Below, piece after piece: positions 15,704 to 24,341 of a DNA stretch of 33,586 bases (position 1 is its first letter; the number at the start of each line of letters is the position of its first letter). Source of the DNA: Alphaproteobacteria bacterium (GTDB lineage Bacteria; Pseudomonadota; Alphaproteobacteria; ATCC43930; CGMCC-115725); contig JAFAYW010000338.1 in the NCBI GenBank assembly GCA_019240125.1, positions 1-33,586 of the forward strand. Reading direction: 5' to 3'. The position numbers and the translations under genes are program-made. The notes under the pieces were generated by a model that saw nothing but the letters and a program-made list of their open reading frames with translations, was not told where the DNA came from and did no database searches.

Positions 15704-17350
15704 ATGATTGCCGGAACTAAGCCAATGCCTGACGCTCCGCACCCCTACGAGACCGGGCTCGACAAGAACGCGGCCAATTATGTGCCACTGTCGCCGATCG
15801 GTTTCCTGCGCCGGTCGGCGGCGGTGTACCCGCAACGCATTTCGGTTATCCACGGCGAGCGGCGCTATACCTGGGCGCAGAGCCTCGAACGCTGCCGCCG
15901 CCTCGCCAGCGCACTGAGCAAACACGGCATCGGGCGCGGTGACACGGTGGCGCTGATGGCGCCGAACGTGCCGGAAGGCTTCGAAGCGCATTTTGGTGTG
16001 CCGATGGCCGGCGCGGTGCTGAACGCGCTGAACATCCGCCTTGATGCCGAGACGATTGCCTTCATTCTGGGGCACGGTGAGGCTAGGGTGTTGATTATTG
16101 ACACCGAATTTGCCCCGGTGATCGGCCGCGCTCTCGCCCTGCTCGACGAAAAGCCGCTGGTCATCGACATCGCCGACCCACTCGGACCGGGTGGCGAGCG
16201 CCTCGGCGCGCTCGATTACGAGGCGTTCCTCGCCGACGGCGATCCCGATTTCGCGGAGCTGACACCCGAGGACGAGTGGGAGGCGATCGCGCTCAACTAT
16301 ACTTCCGGCACTACCGGCAATCCGAAGGGTGTCGTGTACCACCATCGCGGCGCCTATCTGAACGCGCTCGGCAACATCCTGACCTGGGGCATGCGGCAGC
16401 ACCCGGTCTATCTCTGGACCCTGCCGATGTTCCACTGCAACGGCTGGTGCTTTCCCTGGACGATTACGGCGCTGGCCGGCACGCATGTCTGCCTGCGTCG
16501 GGTCGAGGCGGCGGCGATCTATGACGCGATCGAACAGCACGGCGTGACCCACCTGTGCGGTGCGCCGATCGTCATGACTGTGCTATTGCATGCCCGCGAC
16601 GAGCCCCTGCCGCGCCCGATCGAGATGATGACCGCCGGCGCCGCGCCGCCCGCCGCGGTGATCGGCGGGATGGAGGCGCTCGGCTTCAAGATCACCCATG
16701 TCTACGGCCTGACCGAAGTGTATGGGCCGGCCGTCATCTGTGCCTGGCATGATGAATGGGACGGGCTCGATGCCGCCGAGCGGGCCCGTCTCAAATCACG
16801 GCAGGGCGTGAACTACCCGGTACTCGACGGGTTGATGGTGGCCGACCCCGAGACCTTGCAGCCGGTGCCGAGTGACGGTGCGACGATGGGCGAGGTCTTC
16901 ATGCGCGGCAACATCGTCATGAAGGGCTATCTGAAGAACCCCATGGCCAGCGAGGAGGCGTTTGCCGGCGGCTGGTTCCACACCGGCGATCTCGGCGTGG
17001 CACATCCCGACGGCTATATCGAGATCAAGGACCGCTCGAAGGACATCATCATTTCGGGCGGCGAAAACATCTCGACGATCGAGGTCGAGGACGTGCTGTA
17101 CCGCCACCCCGCCGTGCTCGAGGCAGCCGTCGTCGCGCGCCCGGACGAACGATGGGGCGAGACGCCGTGCGCGTTTGTCACGCTGAAGCCGGGCACCGCG
17201 GCCGAGCCCGCCGACATTATCGCCTTCTGCCGCCAGCACATGGCGCATTTCAAGGCGCCGCGTCACATCGTGTTTGGCGCGCTGCCAAAAACCTCGACCG
17301 GCAAAATCCAGAAATACGTGCTGCGCGACCGCGCCAGGGAGGCGGAGTGA
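15704..17350 (+). CDS. Acyl-CoA synthetase (AMP-forming), medium-chain/DmdB-like
   Basis: The 548-residue adenylate-forming enzyme shows YTSGTTGNPKGVVYHHRGAY (P-loop), MFHCNGWCFPWT, YGLTEVYGPAVICAW, GWFHTGDLGVAHPDGYIEIKDRSKDIIISGGENIS and the C-terminal catalytic lysine segment LPKTSTGKIQKYVLRDRA. The N-terminal NYVPLSPIGFLRRSAAVYP and the MFHCNGWCFPW block are typical of the group that includes DmdB (3-methylmercaptopropionyl-CoA ligase) and short- to medium-chain fatty acyl-CoA ligases. The exact acid cannot be told. The first ATG follows AAGGTGGGAG; an ATG at 15725 is an alternative. A palindromic repeat lies directly upstream. Confidence 0.92.
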   Translation: MIAGTKPMPDAPHPYETGLDKNAANYVPLSPIGFLRRSAAVYPQRISVIHGERRYTWAQSLERCRRLASALSKHGIGRGDTVALMAPNVPEGFEAHFGVPMAGAVLNALNIRLDAETIAFILGHGEARVLIIDTEFAPVIGRALALLDEKPLVIDIADPLGPGGERLGALDYEAFLADGDPDFAELTPEDEWEAIALNYTSGTTGNPKGVVYHHRGAYLNALGNILTWGMRQHPVYLWTLPMFHCNGWCFPWTITALAGTHVCLRRVEAAAIYDAIEQHGVTHLCGAPIVMTVLLHARDEPLPRPIEMMTAGAAPPAAVIGGMEALGFKITHVYGLTEVYGPAVICAWHDEWDGLDAAERARLKSRQGVNYPVLDGLMVADPETLQPVPSDGATMGEVFMRGNIVMKGYLKNPMASEEAFAGGWFHTGDLGVAHPDGYIEIKDRSKDIIISGGENISTIEVEDVLYRHPAVLEAAVVARPDERWGETPCAFVTLKPGTAAEPADIIAFCRQHMAHFKAPRHIVFGALPKTSTGKIQKYVLRDRAREAE

Positions 17351-17380
17351 GCCCTACCCCTGCCGGCGCGGCGGCCCGAC

Positions 17381-18973
17381 CTACTTGTCGAGCCAGATGT
17401 CTTCCATGCGCCAGCCGTTATAGATGCTGTTGACCTGCAGGTTGATGCCTTTCACCTCGGGGCGCCAGCAGGTGGCCGAGCGAATGTGGTAGAGGATCGG
17501 GCGTACTACATTCTGCTGCAAGCGGCTGTCGATCTCCCAAACCAGGTGACGGCGTTTCTCCAGATCGGTTTCCTGCGATTGCGCATCGACCATCTTGTCG
17601 AGCTCGCGGTCACAGGTATGGGTGTAGTTGCGGTTCGAATCGCAGACATAGTTTTCATAGAAATTCTGGTCGGGGTCATCGAGCCCGCTGCCCGCGAGGC
17701 TCTGCGCCAGCACGAAATCCGAACGCACCAGACGCGGCAGCCAGTTCGCGGTTTCCACCAGCTCAAGCTCGGCGTCGATCCAGACATTCTTCAGCTGGTC
17801 GGCGAGGATCGAGGCGGGGTCGCGATAAAGCGGCAGGTTGCGTGCCGCGATCTTGACCGAGAGGCGCTTATCCGGCCCGTAGCCGAGGCCTTGCATGATC
17901 TTCTGCGCCGCGGCACGCGATTTGGCGAGATCGGGATCATAGCCGGGGAGCTTCTGGCGCATGTCCGCCGGCATCGCCCATTGGCCTTCGGGACCTGGCA
18001 GCATCGCGGTGCCAATGTCCCCCTGACCTTCACCGAGAATGTCGATAAAAGCCTTGTGGTCGATGCTCATCGCCACGGCGCGGCGCAGGTCGGGATTGTC
18101 GAAGGGCGGCTTCTGCGTCATCAGCAGGTTGGGCGCGACATTCTGCGGCGTGATCTCGCATTGCGCGGTGGGCATCTGCGATTTGATGTCCTTCAGCATC
18201 GGCACCGTGACCTCATAGGGAAAGGTCATGTCGAAATTGCCGGCGACAAAGGCGAGAAGTTGTGTCGAGCGGTTGGGGATGATTGTCCACTCGATACCGT
18301 CGAGATAAGGGCGGCCGGGTTTCCAGTAATCCGCATTCTTGGCCAGCTTGATCGACTGGTTCGGCTTGAACTCGACGAATTTGAATGGGCCCGTCCCGAT
18401 TGGGTGCTGCCGCATCTGGCTCGGCGTCACATGACACGGATAGACCGGCGTAAAACCCGAGGCGAGCAGCGCCGGAAACGAGGGCTGTGGCCGTTTAAGA
18501 TGAAACGTTGCCTGCAGTTCGCTGTCGGCGGTCACCTCGTCGAGGTTGCGCCACCACGCCTCCCGCGCGTTGAGGCGCAGCTTTTCCTTGGTCTTGTTCT
18601 GCAACAGGTCCCAGGTGCATTTGACGTCGTTCGCGGTAAACGGCTGCCCGTCATGCCATTTAACGCCGGGGTGCAGTTTGAAGGTCAGCGATTTGCCATC
18701 GGGGCTGAGCGTCCAGCTATCGGCGAGGTCCGGCACGATATCGTCGAGCCGGTTCTGCTTTTGCCTGGGGTCGAACATGACGAGGTTATTGAACACACCC
18801 ATCATCGGCGCGGTGACCGATATCGTGCCTTCCTCATAGATCGACATATTGCCGGGGCTGTCGCGATGCTCGACGCGCAGGATCCCGCCTGGTTTCTGCG
18901 CCAAGGCCGCGCCGCTCGCCAGCAACGCCGGTACGAGCCATACCGCCGCCCATCCGCGCATTCGTTTTCTCAC
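17381..18973 (-). CDS. ABC transporter substrate-binding protein, family 5 (peptide/nickel type)
   Basis: The 530-residue protein has a signal peptide (basic start, then WAAVWLVPALLASGAALAQ) and the SBP_bac_5 layout: DIVPDLADSWTLSPDGKSLTFKLHPGVKWHDGQPFTANDVK, GTGPFKFVEFKPNQSIKL, and DNPDLRRAVAMSIDHKAF. It is periplasmic and should bind peptides or related solutes. The GTG start at 18973 is chosen because AGGGGAGG (18981-18988) sits seven bases upstream; ATG 18961 is an alternative. No permease or ATPase genes are adjacent, so it is an orphan here. It is convergent with the acyl-CoA ligase and divergent from tupB. Confidence 0.9.
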   Translation of the reverse strand: MRKRMRGWAAVWLVPALLASGAALAQKPGGILRVEHRDSPGNMSIYEEGTISVTAPMMGVFNNLVMFDPRQKQNRLDDIVPDLADSWTLSPDGKSLTFKLHPGVKWHDGQPFTANDVKCTWDLLQNKTKEKLRLNAREAWWRNLDEVTADSELQATFHLKRPQPSFPALLASGFTPVYPCHVTPSQMRQHPIGTGPFKFVEFKPNQSIKLAKNADYWKPGRPYLDGIEWTIIPNRSTQLLAFVAGNFDMTFPYEVTVPMLKDIKSQMPTAQCEITPQNVAPNLLMTQKPPFDNPDLRRAVAMSIDHKAFIDILGEGQGDIGTAMLPGPEGQWAMPADMRQKLPGYDPDLAKSRAAAQKIMQGLGYGPDKRLSVKIAARNLPLYRDPASILADQLKNVWIDAELELVETANWLPRLVRSDFVLAQSLAGSGLDDPDQNFYENYVCDSNRNYTHTCDRELDKMVDAQSQETDLEKRRHLVWEIDSRLQQNVVRPILYHIRSATCWRPEVKGINLQVNSIYNGWRMEDIWLDK

Positions 18974-19086
18974 CACGCCGCCTCCCCTAAGTTGTCGCCC
19001 GGCTTCCTGCCGCGCTGTTGTCGGGTCTGAACGCCCGGGTTTCATTGTAAACGCTGGGGCGCACGCCGAGGGAGAGGATTCAGGTA

Positions 19087-19749
19087 ATGCTATCGGCGGT
19101 AGTCGCCAGCCCCGAATTGTGGAGCATCATCGGGCTGTCCCTGGCGGTGAGCCTGTGCGCGACGACGATCGCGGCGTTGTTGGGGCTGCCGATCGGCACG
19201 GCGCTGGCGATCTGGGACTTTCCCGGCCGGCGGGGAATCGTAGTCACGTGTAACGCATTGCTTGGCCTGCCGCCGGCAGTGGTCGGGCTTGGGCTGTATC
19301 TGCTGCTGTCGCGTTCGGGTCCGCTCGGCGGGCTGCGACTACTGTTCACACCGGCGGCCATGGTGATCGCGCAGTCGGTGCTGGCCTTGCCGATCGTCGT
19401 CGCGCTGGCGCACCGCGCAGTCGAGGATTTGTGGGAGGCGTTTGGCGATGCACTGATGGATCTGGGGGCAAGCCGCTGGCGCGCCGTTCCGGCACTGATC
19501 TTCATGGGGCGGCGGCACATGCTGACCGCGATCCTGGCCGGGTTTGGCCGCACCATGTCCGAGGTCGGAGCGATCCTGGTGGTGGGGGGAAACATCGCGT
19601 CCTACACACGCACCATGACCACCGCGATCGTGCTGGAAACGAGCCGTGGCGATCTGCCTCTGGCGCTGGGGCTCGGCTTTGTGTTGATCGGGCTGACGCT
19701 GTTGATCAGCGCGGCGGCCTTCGCCCTGGCGGGCCGCCCCACCTGGTAG
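19087..19749 (+). CDS. tupB: Tungstate ABC transporter permease
   Basis: The 220-residue inner-membrane protein has about five or six hydrophobic segments and the binding-protein-dependent permease loop (DALMDLGASRWRAVPALIF). It is followed by GFGRTMSEVGAILVVGGNIASYTRTMTTAI, a signature of TupB/WtpB-type oxyanion permeases. Its partner tupA lies 16 bases downstream. GGAGAGG precedes the ATG. The expected tupC ATPase gene is absent on both sides, so the pore must use an ATPase encoded elsewhere or the locus is incomplete. Confidence 0.9.
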   Translation: MLSAVVASPELWSIIGLSLAVSLCATTIAALLGLPIGTALAIWDFPGRRGIVVTCNALLGLPPAVVGLGLYLLLSRSGPLGGLRLLFTPAAMVIAQSVLALPIVVALAHRAVEDLWEAFGDALMDLGASRWRAVPALIFMGRRHMLTAILAGFGRTMSEVGAILVVGGNIASYTRTMTTAIVLETSRGDLPLALGLGFVLIGLTLLISAAAFALAGRPTW

Positions 19750-19765
19750 GGAGGACGATCCGATC

Positions 19766-20614
19766 ATGCGTCACACGCTGCTGCGCCCAACCTGGCTCGC
19801 GCTAGCGTTGCTGTTGACGGGGGTTGGCGGAGCACCCTTCGCCGCGGCTGAGGATGCGCCGAAGACGATCGTGCTCGCCTCGACAACCTCGGTCGATAAT
19901 TCCGGATTGCTTGGCGCCATCCTGCCGGTCTTCACCGGCGAAACCGGCATCCGGGTGCGGGTTCTGGCATTGGGCACCGGTCAGGCGCTGGATACGGCGC
20001 GGCGTGGCGACGCCGATCTGGTGTTGGTGCACGATCCCGAGGCCGAGCAGAGCTTTATGGATGAGGAAAATGGAGTGACGCGCCGGCAGATCGCCTGGAA
20101 CGACTTTATCCTGGTCGGTCCCGACAGCGATCTGGCTCACGTCAAAGGTGGCCATGACGCCGTCGCGGCCCTCGCCGCCATCGCGAAGGCGCACGCTCCG
20201 TTTGTGTCGCGCGGCGATCGCAGCGGCACCAATGCCCTGGAGTTGCGGCTGTGGAAAGCGGCGGAGATCGATCCAAAGAGCGGCGCCGGAAGCTGGTATC
20301 GCGATATCGGCGGCGGCATGGGTCAGGCGCTCAACGCGGCGGCGGCGATGCCGGCCTACACCTTGTCGGATCGCGGCACTTGGCTGAGCTTTCGCAACAA
20401 GGGCTCGCTCGGCATTGTAACCGAAGGGGATGCCCGGCTGATCAACCGCTATGATGTGATCGAGTTGAATTCGGCAAAGCACCCGGACGCCAAGTTGATG
20501 GAGGCACACCGCTTGGCGGACTGGCTTGTCTCACCGGAAGGGCAAGCCGCGATCGGGCACTTTCCGGTGAACGGCGAGACGCTGTTCACCCCCTCAGCCG
20601 GCAATCCAAAATGA
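19766..20614 (+). CDS. tupA: Tungstate-binding periplasmic protein
   Basis: The 282-residue product has a signal peptide ending near AAA-E (residues 26-29) and begins its mature part with KTIVLASTTSVDNSGLL. The TTS motif is used by TupA-type proteins to hold the oxyanion. Further family blocks are GTGQALDTARRGDADLVLVHDP, RRQIAWNDFILVGP, SRGDRSGTNALELRLW and AYTLSDRGTWLSF. It captures tungstate for molybdo/tungsto-cofactor enzymes. GGGAGG precedes the ATG. It is the second gene of a tupB-tupA pair and is closed by a strong terminator. Confidence 0.93.
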   Translation: MRHTLLRPTWLALALLLTGVGGAPFAAAEDAPKTIVLASTTSVDNSGLLGAILPVFTGETGIRVRVLALGTGQALDTARRGDADLVLVHDPEAEQSFMDEENGVTRRQIAWNDFILVGPDSDLAHVKGGHDAVAALAAIAKAHAPFVSRGDRSGTNALELRLWKAAEIDPKSGAGSWYRDIGGGMGQALNAAAAMPAYTLSDRGTWLSFRNKGSLGIVTEGDARLINRYDVIELNSAKHPDAKLMEAHRLADWLVSPEGQAAIGHFPVNGETLFTPSAGNPK

Positions 20615-20616
20615 AA

Positions 20617-20643
20617 GCGCCGCCACGAGTGGCGGCGCCTTTG
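20617..20643. terminator. Bidirectional intrinsic terminator between tupA and a small peptide gene
   Basis: A perfect nine-base stem, GCGCCGCCA (20617-20625) with TGGCGGCGC (20630-20638), has a four-base loop. On the plus strand it is followed by CTTTGG; on the minus strand by TTTCATTTTGG. It lies between the convergent genes tupA and the small gene at 20668-20832 and so can end transcription from both. Confidence 0.85.
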
Positions 20644-20667
20644 GCATAGAGCCGTCAGTCCGCAGGT

Positions 20668-20832
20668 TTACCAGCGGTGCCAGTAACCCCGGTGCCAACC
20701 CCAATGCGGGTGCGGATGGTGCCAGCACTCTGTGGCATACCCATTGGAGAAGCAGCGGGCTTCAGCCGGCTGCGACGCAGCCACACCGACCAGCAAGGTC
20801 ACCGCTGTCAAAGCACCAAGAACATATCGCAT
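20668..20832 (-). CDS. Small exported His/Trp-rich peptide (54 residues)
   Basis: A near-perfect ribosome binding site (AAGGAGGT, 20839-20846, six bases from the ATG) introduces MRYVLGALTAVTLLVGVAASQPAEA, a clear signal peptide with cleavage expected after the AEA at 23-25. The mature part is about 29 residues and starts with RCFSNGYATEC. It then carries a tail of six His and five Trp among Gly, Pro, Tyr and Arg (WHHPHPHWGWHRGYWHRW). Two Cys could form a disulfide. A periplasmic or extracellular metal-binding peptide is a reasonable guess; no family is recognised. The gene is convergent with tupA and shares its terminator. Confidence 0.8.
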   Translation of the reverse strand: MRYVLGALTAVTLLVGVAASQPAEARCFSNGYATECWHHPHPHWGWHRGYWHRW

Positions 20833-20911
20833 TGCGTTACCTCCTTAGATTGATACCGAGATAACAGCGCCTGTTCCGCAAAAGCTCCGCTCCTGGGACT
20901 ATTAATTAGGG

Positions 20912-21658
20912 TTAATGCAATGCGGCGTTTCGGGTAGATCCCCCGCGCGCGATTTCTGATTCCAGCTTTCGCGTCATCGCCTCCCCAAACGTATCGAAGT
21001 TCTCGACCTGCAGCAGGAAGGCGCCGGGACCGCCGATCACGTTCTCTTCATAGTAGTTGGGCAATCCCCCTGGCGGCTGCGTATGGAACGCGTACCCCGC
21101 CCCGGCTTTGGTGTTGATGATGGCCAGCCCGTTGATCGTGATTCCTGCGGCGACCGCCTGGTCGCGAGCATCGGTCACGGCGCGCCCGGCATTGCTGGTG
21201 CCATCGCCGGAAATGTCGATCACCTGCTTGTCGGCCGCGATATTCGAGGCTGCGCTGAGGCGTTGCATCGCGAAATCGATCGCCGCGCTGATCGAGGTGC
21301 GGCCGAGAAAAGAGCGCGGCGCCGCGAGGATCGTCGCCGCGACCCCGGCGGCTTCCTCCTCGTCGTGGATCACCGTCCAGTCGGCCACGACATTCTGCTC
21401 CGGCGCCCCTGCCCATTCGACAAAGCACAAGGCGATCGCATGGTTCGGGCCGCCGGCAATCGCACGCAGCACGCGCGGGTTCGTCAAAGCCGCGGCGTAA
21501 CCTTTGCGCTGCAGGTTGAACTCGTCTTCGTCGATGCTGCGCGATACATCGGCGGCCAATACCAACAGCAGATCGACATGCTCGGCATGGGCCGGCAGAG
21601 CACTGCCGAGACAGATCGCTACAGTCGCCCGCCCGATGAACTGCTGGATGGAGCGCAT
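20912..21658 (-). CDS. DUF1194 protein, secreted von Willebrand factor A domain
   Basis: The 248-residue protein has a signal peptide (to ALPAHA, residue 25) and one vWA fold with a complete metal-ion-dependent adhesion site: DVSRS (37-41), T121 in LGRTSIS, and DISGDGTSN (148-156). The order and the FVEWAG and EENVIGGPGAF segments match DUF1194, a family common in Alphaproteobacteria. It probably binds a protein partner through Mg2+ in the periplasm; the partner is unknown. The start at 21658 is chosen because it gives a normal signal peptide; an in-frame ATG ten codons upstream lacks a ribosome binding site. Confidence 0.88.
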   Translation of the reverse strand: MRSIQQFIGRATVAICLGSALPAHAEHVDLLLVLAADVSRSIDEDEFNLQRKGYAAALTNPRVLRAIAGGPNHAIALCFVEWAGAPEQNVVADWTVIHDEEEAAGVAATILAAPRSFLGRTSISAAIDFAMQRLSAASNIAADKQVIDISGDGTSNAGRAVTDARDQAVAAGITINGLAIINTKAGAGYAFHTQPPGGLPNYYEENVIGGPGAFLLQVENFDTFGEAMTRKLESEIARGGSTRNAALH

Positions 21659-21760
21659 GCTGCCCGCCGTGCATAGAAGGGGCCACATTATGGCGCGTCC
21701 CGACTGGCGGAAACGCTATGCTGATCGTTTGTCGGCATTGGCCGCAACAAGAGTAGCGAC

Positions 21761-22198
21761 ATGCGTCTGGCACAACACGAATTGACGGTCGAGACGGTGC
21801 CGCGCACGGCGACCGAGATCACCGGGCTCGTCGCCGACTGGGTCGGCGACCAGCGCGTGGAAAGCGGCCTGCTTACGATCTTCATCCCGCACACCTCGGC
21901 GTCTCTGGCGATCCAGGAGAATTATTCGCCGGCAGTATGGCAGGACATCTCCGCCTTTCTCGATCGCTTGGCGCCCGAGGACCCAAACCGCTATCGTCAC
22001 AATGATGAAGGGCCGGACGACATGCCGGCCCATCTGAAGAGTCTGCTGACGCAAGTGCAATTAACTGTACCGGTACGCCAGGGCCGGCTGTGCCTGGGAA
22101 CCTGGCAGGGTATCTTCCTGCTCGAGCACCGTGCGGCGGTGCATCGGCGCGGCTTGATCCTGACCCTGATCGGCGAGGACAAAGATGCAAAAGGGTGA
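21761..22198 (+). CDS. YjbQ / UPF0047 family protein
   Basis: The 145-residue protein shows the UPF0047 motifs in order: GLLTIFIPHTSASLAIQENYSP, YRHNDEGPDDMPAHLKSLL, and GRLCLGTWQGIFLLEHR. E. coli YjbQ has weak thiamin phosphate synthase activity in vitro; the physiological role is uncertain. The two His in HTS and in RHN, with a third His near the C-terminus, are those that bind metal in the family. The 3' end overlaps the galM start by 14 bases, so the two are translationally linked. Confidence 0.92.
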   Translation: MRLAQHELTVETVPRTATEITGLVADWVGDQRVESGLLTIFIPHTSASLAIQENYSPAVWQDISAFLDRLAPEDPNRYRHNDEGPDDMPAHLKSLLTQVQLTVPVRQGRLCLGTWQGIFLLEHRAAVHRRGLILTLIGEDKDAKG

Positions 22199-23228
22199 AC
22201 CGTTCGGCCAGACCCGGGAAGGCGAGGCCGCCTCGCTCTTCACGCTCGAAAACGAACAGTTGCGGGTGCGCATTACCGATTGGGGCGGCCGCATGGTGTC
22301 GATCGAGGCGCCGGACCGCGCCGGCAAGCGCGACCACGTGTTGCTCGGCTTTGACGATGTTGGGCAATACATCACCAATGGCGGCTCGTTTGGCGCTCTC
22401 CTCGGTCGCAACGCCAACCGCATCGCCCGCGCCGATCTGGTTGTCGAAGGACAGCATTATCAGCTGATCCCGAACGATCGCGGCAACACCTCGCATGGCG
22501 GGCCGCGCGGCTTCGGCATGCTGATGTGGCAGGTCGCGTCGGCGAGCGACGACGAGCTGGTGCTGAATCACACCAGCCCCGACGGCGACCAGGGCTTTCC
22601 CGGCGAGTTGCCGGTCGAGGCGCGCTATCGGCTGAGCGGCGGCACGCTGTCGCTGACCCTGACGACAAGCACGACGCAGGTGACCGATCTGTCGCTCAGC
22701 ACCCACCCGTATTTCAACCTGGCGGGGCCCACCTCAGGCGACATCTACGGTCACGAGGTGACGATCGCCGCCGATTCGTTCCTGCCGACCGATGTGACAC
22801 AGATGCCGCTCGGCGAAATCCGGCCGGTCGCCGGGACGCCGTTCGATTTCCGCCAGCCCACCACGATCGGCGCGCGCATCCGCCAAGCCGACCAGCAATT
22901 GCTGGTCGGCAATGGCTACGACCATTTTTTCGTCCTCGAGCCCGTGACCGACGGCCAGCCGCGTTTCGCGGCGCGGCTGCGCGACCCGGCAAGCGGTCGC
23001 ACCCTCGACGTGCACACAACGCAACCGGGGACGCAGCTTTACACCGCCAACCAGCTCAAGGGCGTGTTCGCCGGGCGCGGCGGTCTGATCTACCGGCAAT
23101 CGGTCGGCGCCGCCTTTGAGCCGCAGGGTTTTCCGGACGCGGCACACAACGCCAATTTCGAAAGCTGTGTGCTGCGCCCTGGCGAGACCTACCGCCAGAT
23201 CATCGAATTCCGCTTCAGCGCAAGCTAG
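22185..23228 (+). CDS. galM: Aldose 1-epimerase (mutarotase)
   Basis: The 347-residue protein follows GalM: TDWGGRMVSIEAPD, FGALLGRNANRIARA, NTSHGGPRGF with catalytic H104, LSTHPYFNLAG with H174, and FEPQGFPDAAHN with the catalytic base E312. It interconverts alpha and beta anomers of hexoses. The gene begins inside the upstream yjbQ-like gene. Its TAG stop overlaps the stop of the convergent methyltransferase gene in a single CTAG. No other galactose genes are in the window. Confidence 0.94.
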   Translation: MQKGEPFGQTREGEAASLFTLENEQLRVRITDWGGRMVSIEAPDRAGKRDHVLLGFDDVGQYITNGGSFGALLGRNANRIARADLVVEGQHYQLIPNDRGNTSHGGPRGFGMLMWQVASASDDELVLNHTSPDGDQGFPGELPVEARYRLSGGTLSLTLTTSTTQVTDLSLSTHPYFNLAGPTSGDIYGHEVTIAADSFLPTDVTQMPLGEIRPVAGTPFDFRQPTTIGARIRQADQQLLVGNGYDHFFVLEPVTDGQPRFAARLRDPASGRTLDVHTTQPGTQLYTANQLKGVFAGRGGLIYRQSVGAAFEPQGFPDAAHNANFESCVLRPGETYRQIIEFRFSAS

Positions 23229-24271
23229 GCCGAGCCCGCCAATTCGCGCCGCACGATCGCGGCACCGTCGGCGAGGGCGCGCAATTTGCCAAACGCGGTG
23301 GCGCGCGGCAGGTACTTCATGCCGCAATCCGGCGCCGCGACCAGCCGCTCGGCGGCGATATGCTGCAACCCGGCGCGCAGTCGAGCCGCGACCTCGTCCG
23401 CGGTCTCCACCGCGGTCGTGCCGAGATCGAGCACCCCAAGCAGGATCGTCTTGTTCGACAATTCCTCGAGCACGCCGAGATCGAGGTGCGGTTGCGCCGC
23501 CTCCAGCGAAATCTGCCCGGCCAGCGAGTCGGCGAGCTGCGGCAGAAAGGCGTAGCCGGCCGGCTTGTTGTGCACGAGATGGCCATAGCCGAGGCAGATA
23601 TGCACGACGGTCGGCCCCTCGATGCCCTGTAGCGCGCGGTTGATTGCCTTCAGGCCATAGCGCACCGCCTTATCGGGCGCGGCGCGCACCCAGGGCTCGT
23701 CGAGCTGCACGACATCGACGCCGGTCGCCTTCAGCGCCGCCAGCTCCTCGTTGACGGCGACGGCGTAGTCCATCGCCATCTCTTCTTCGTCTTTGTAGAA
23801 CTCGTTCTGCACCTGCTGCGCCAGGGTGAACGGGCCGGGCAGGGTGATCTTGGTGGCGTGCGTCGCGTGCTCCAGCAGGAACTGCACGTCGCGCAATTCG
23901 ACCGCGCCCTTGCGCGAAATCCTGCCGACCACCCGCGGCACCGGCGTTGCGCGCCGGTTGGCGCCGGTGACCGAGCCGTTATTGACCGTGTCGAGCCCCT
24001 CCAGTGACAGACCGAAATAGTTGGAATAGCTCTCGCGGCGGATTTCGCCGTCGCTGACGATATCGATCCCGGCGCGCTCCAGCTCCTGTATCGCAAGCAC
24101 CGTCGCGTCGTCCTGGGCGGCGCCGAGATAGGGCTCCGGGATGCGCCAGATCTCATGCGCGTGGACCCGCGGCACGCCGTGATGCTCGAGCGCGCTGCGG
24201 TCGATCAGCCAGTCCGGCTGCGGATAGCTGCCGACCACCGTCGTCGGAATGAGGTGTGTGGGATAGGTCAC
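23225..24271 (-). CDS. MetE C-terminal-domain-like methyltransferase (cobalamin-independent methionine synthase family)
   Basis: The 348-residue protein matches only the catalytic C-terminal barrel of MetE, as in the short (UroD/MetE-like) methionine synthases. It starts TTVVGSYPQPDWL and carries VVQLDEPWV (187-195). The zinc-site residues are visible as HIC (H224, C226), E256 and C316 in PDCGMKYLP. It should transfer a methyl group to a thiol such as homocysteine, but the methyl donor is not shown by sequence. The GTG start at 24271 is favoured because the reading frame before it is unlike the family and GGGGGAG lies upstream. It is divergent from the flavin monooxygenase gene. Confidence 0.88.
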   Translation of the reverse strand: MTYPTHLIPTTVVGSYPQPDWLIDRSALEHHGVPRVHAHEIWRIPEPYLGAAQDDATVLAIQELERAGIDIVSDGEIRRESYSNYFGLSLEGLDTVNNGSVTGANRRATPVPRVVGRISRKGAVELRDVQFLLEHATHATKITLPGPFTLAQQVQNEFYKDEEEMAMDYAVAVNEELAALKATGVDVVQLDEPWVRAAPDKAVRYGLKAINRALQGIEGPTVVHICLGYGHLVHNKPAGYAFLPQLADSLAGQISLEAAQPHLDLGVLEELSNKTILLGVLDLGTTAVETADEVAARLRAGLQHIAAERLVAAPDCGMKYLPRATAFGKLRALADGAAIVRRELAGSA

Positions 24272-24341
24272 GGCTCCGCTCCCCCTGGCGTATGCTTTGC
24301 AGACGCCAAGCTTAGCCGGCGCGACAAGGGAAGAAAATGTC

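Noticed and set aside
17486..19030. Plus-strand open frame of 514 codons opposite the peptide-binding protein
   Set aside because: No family features; the minus-strand frame has a signal peptide and complete SBP family 5 motifs.
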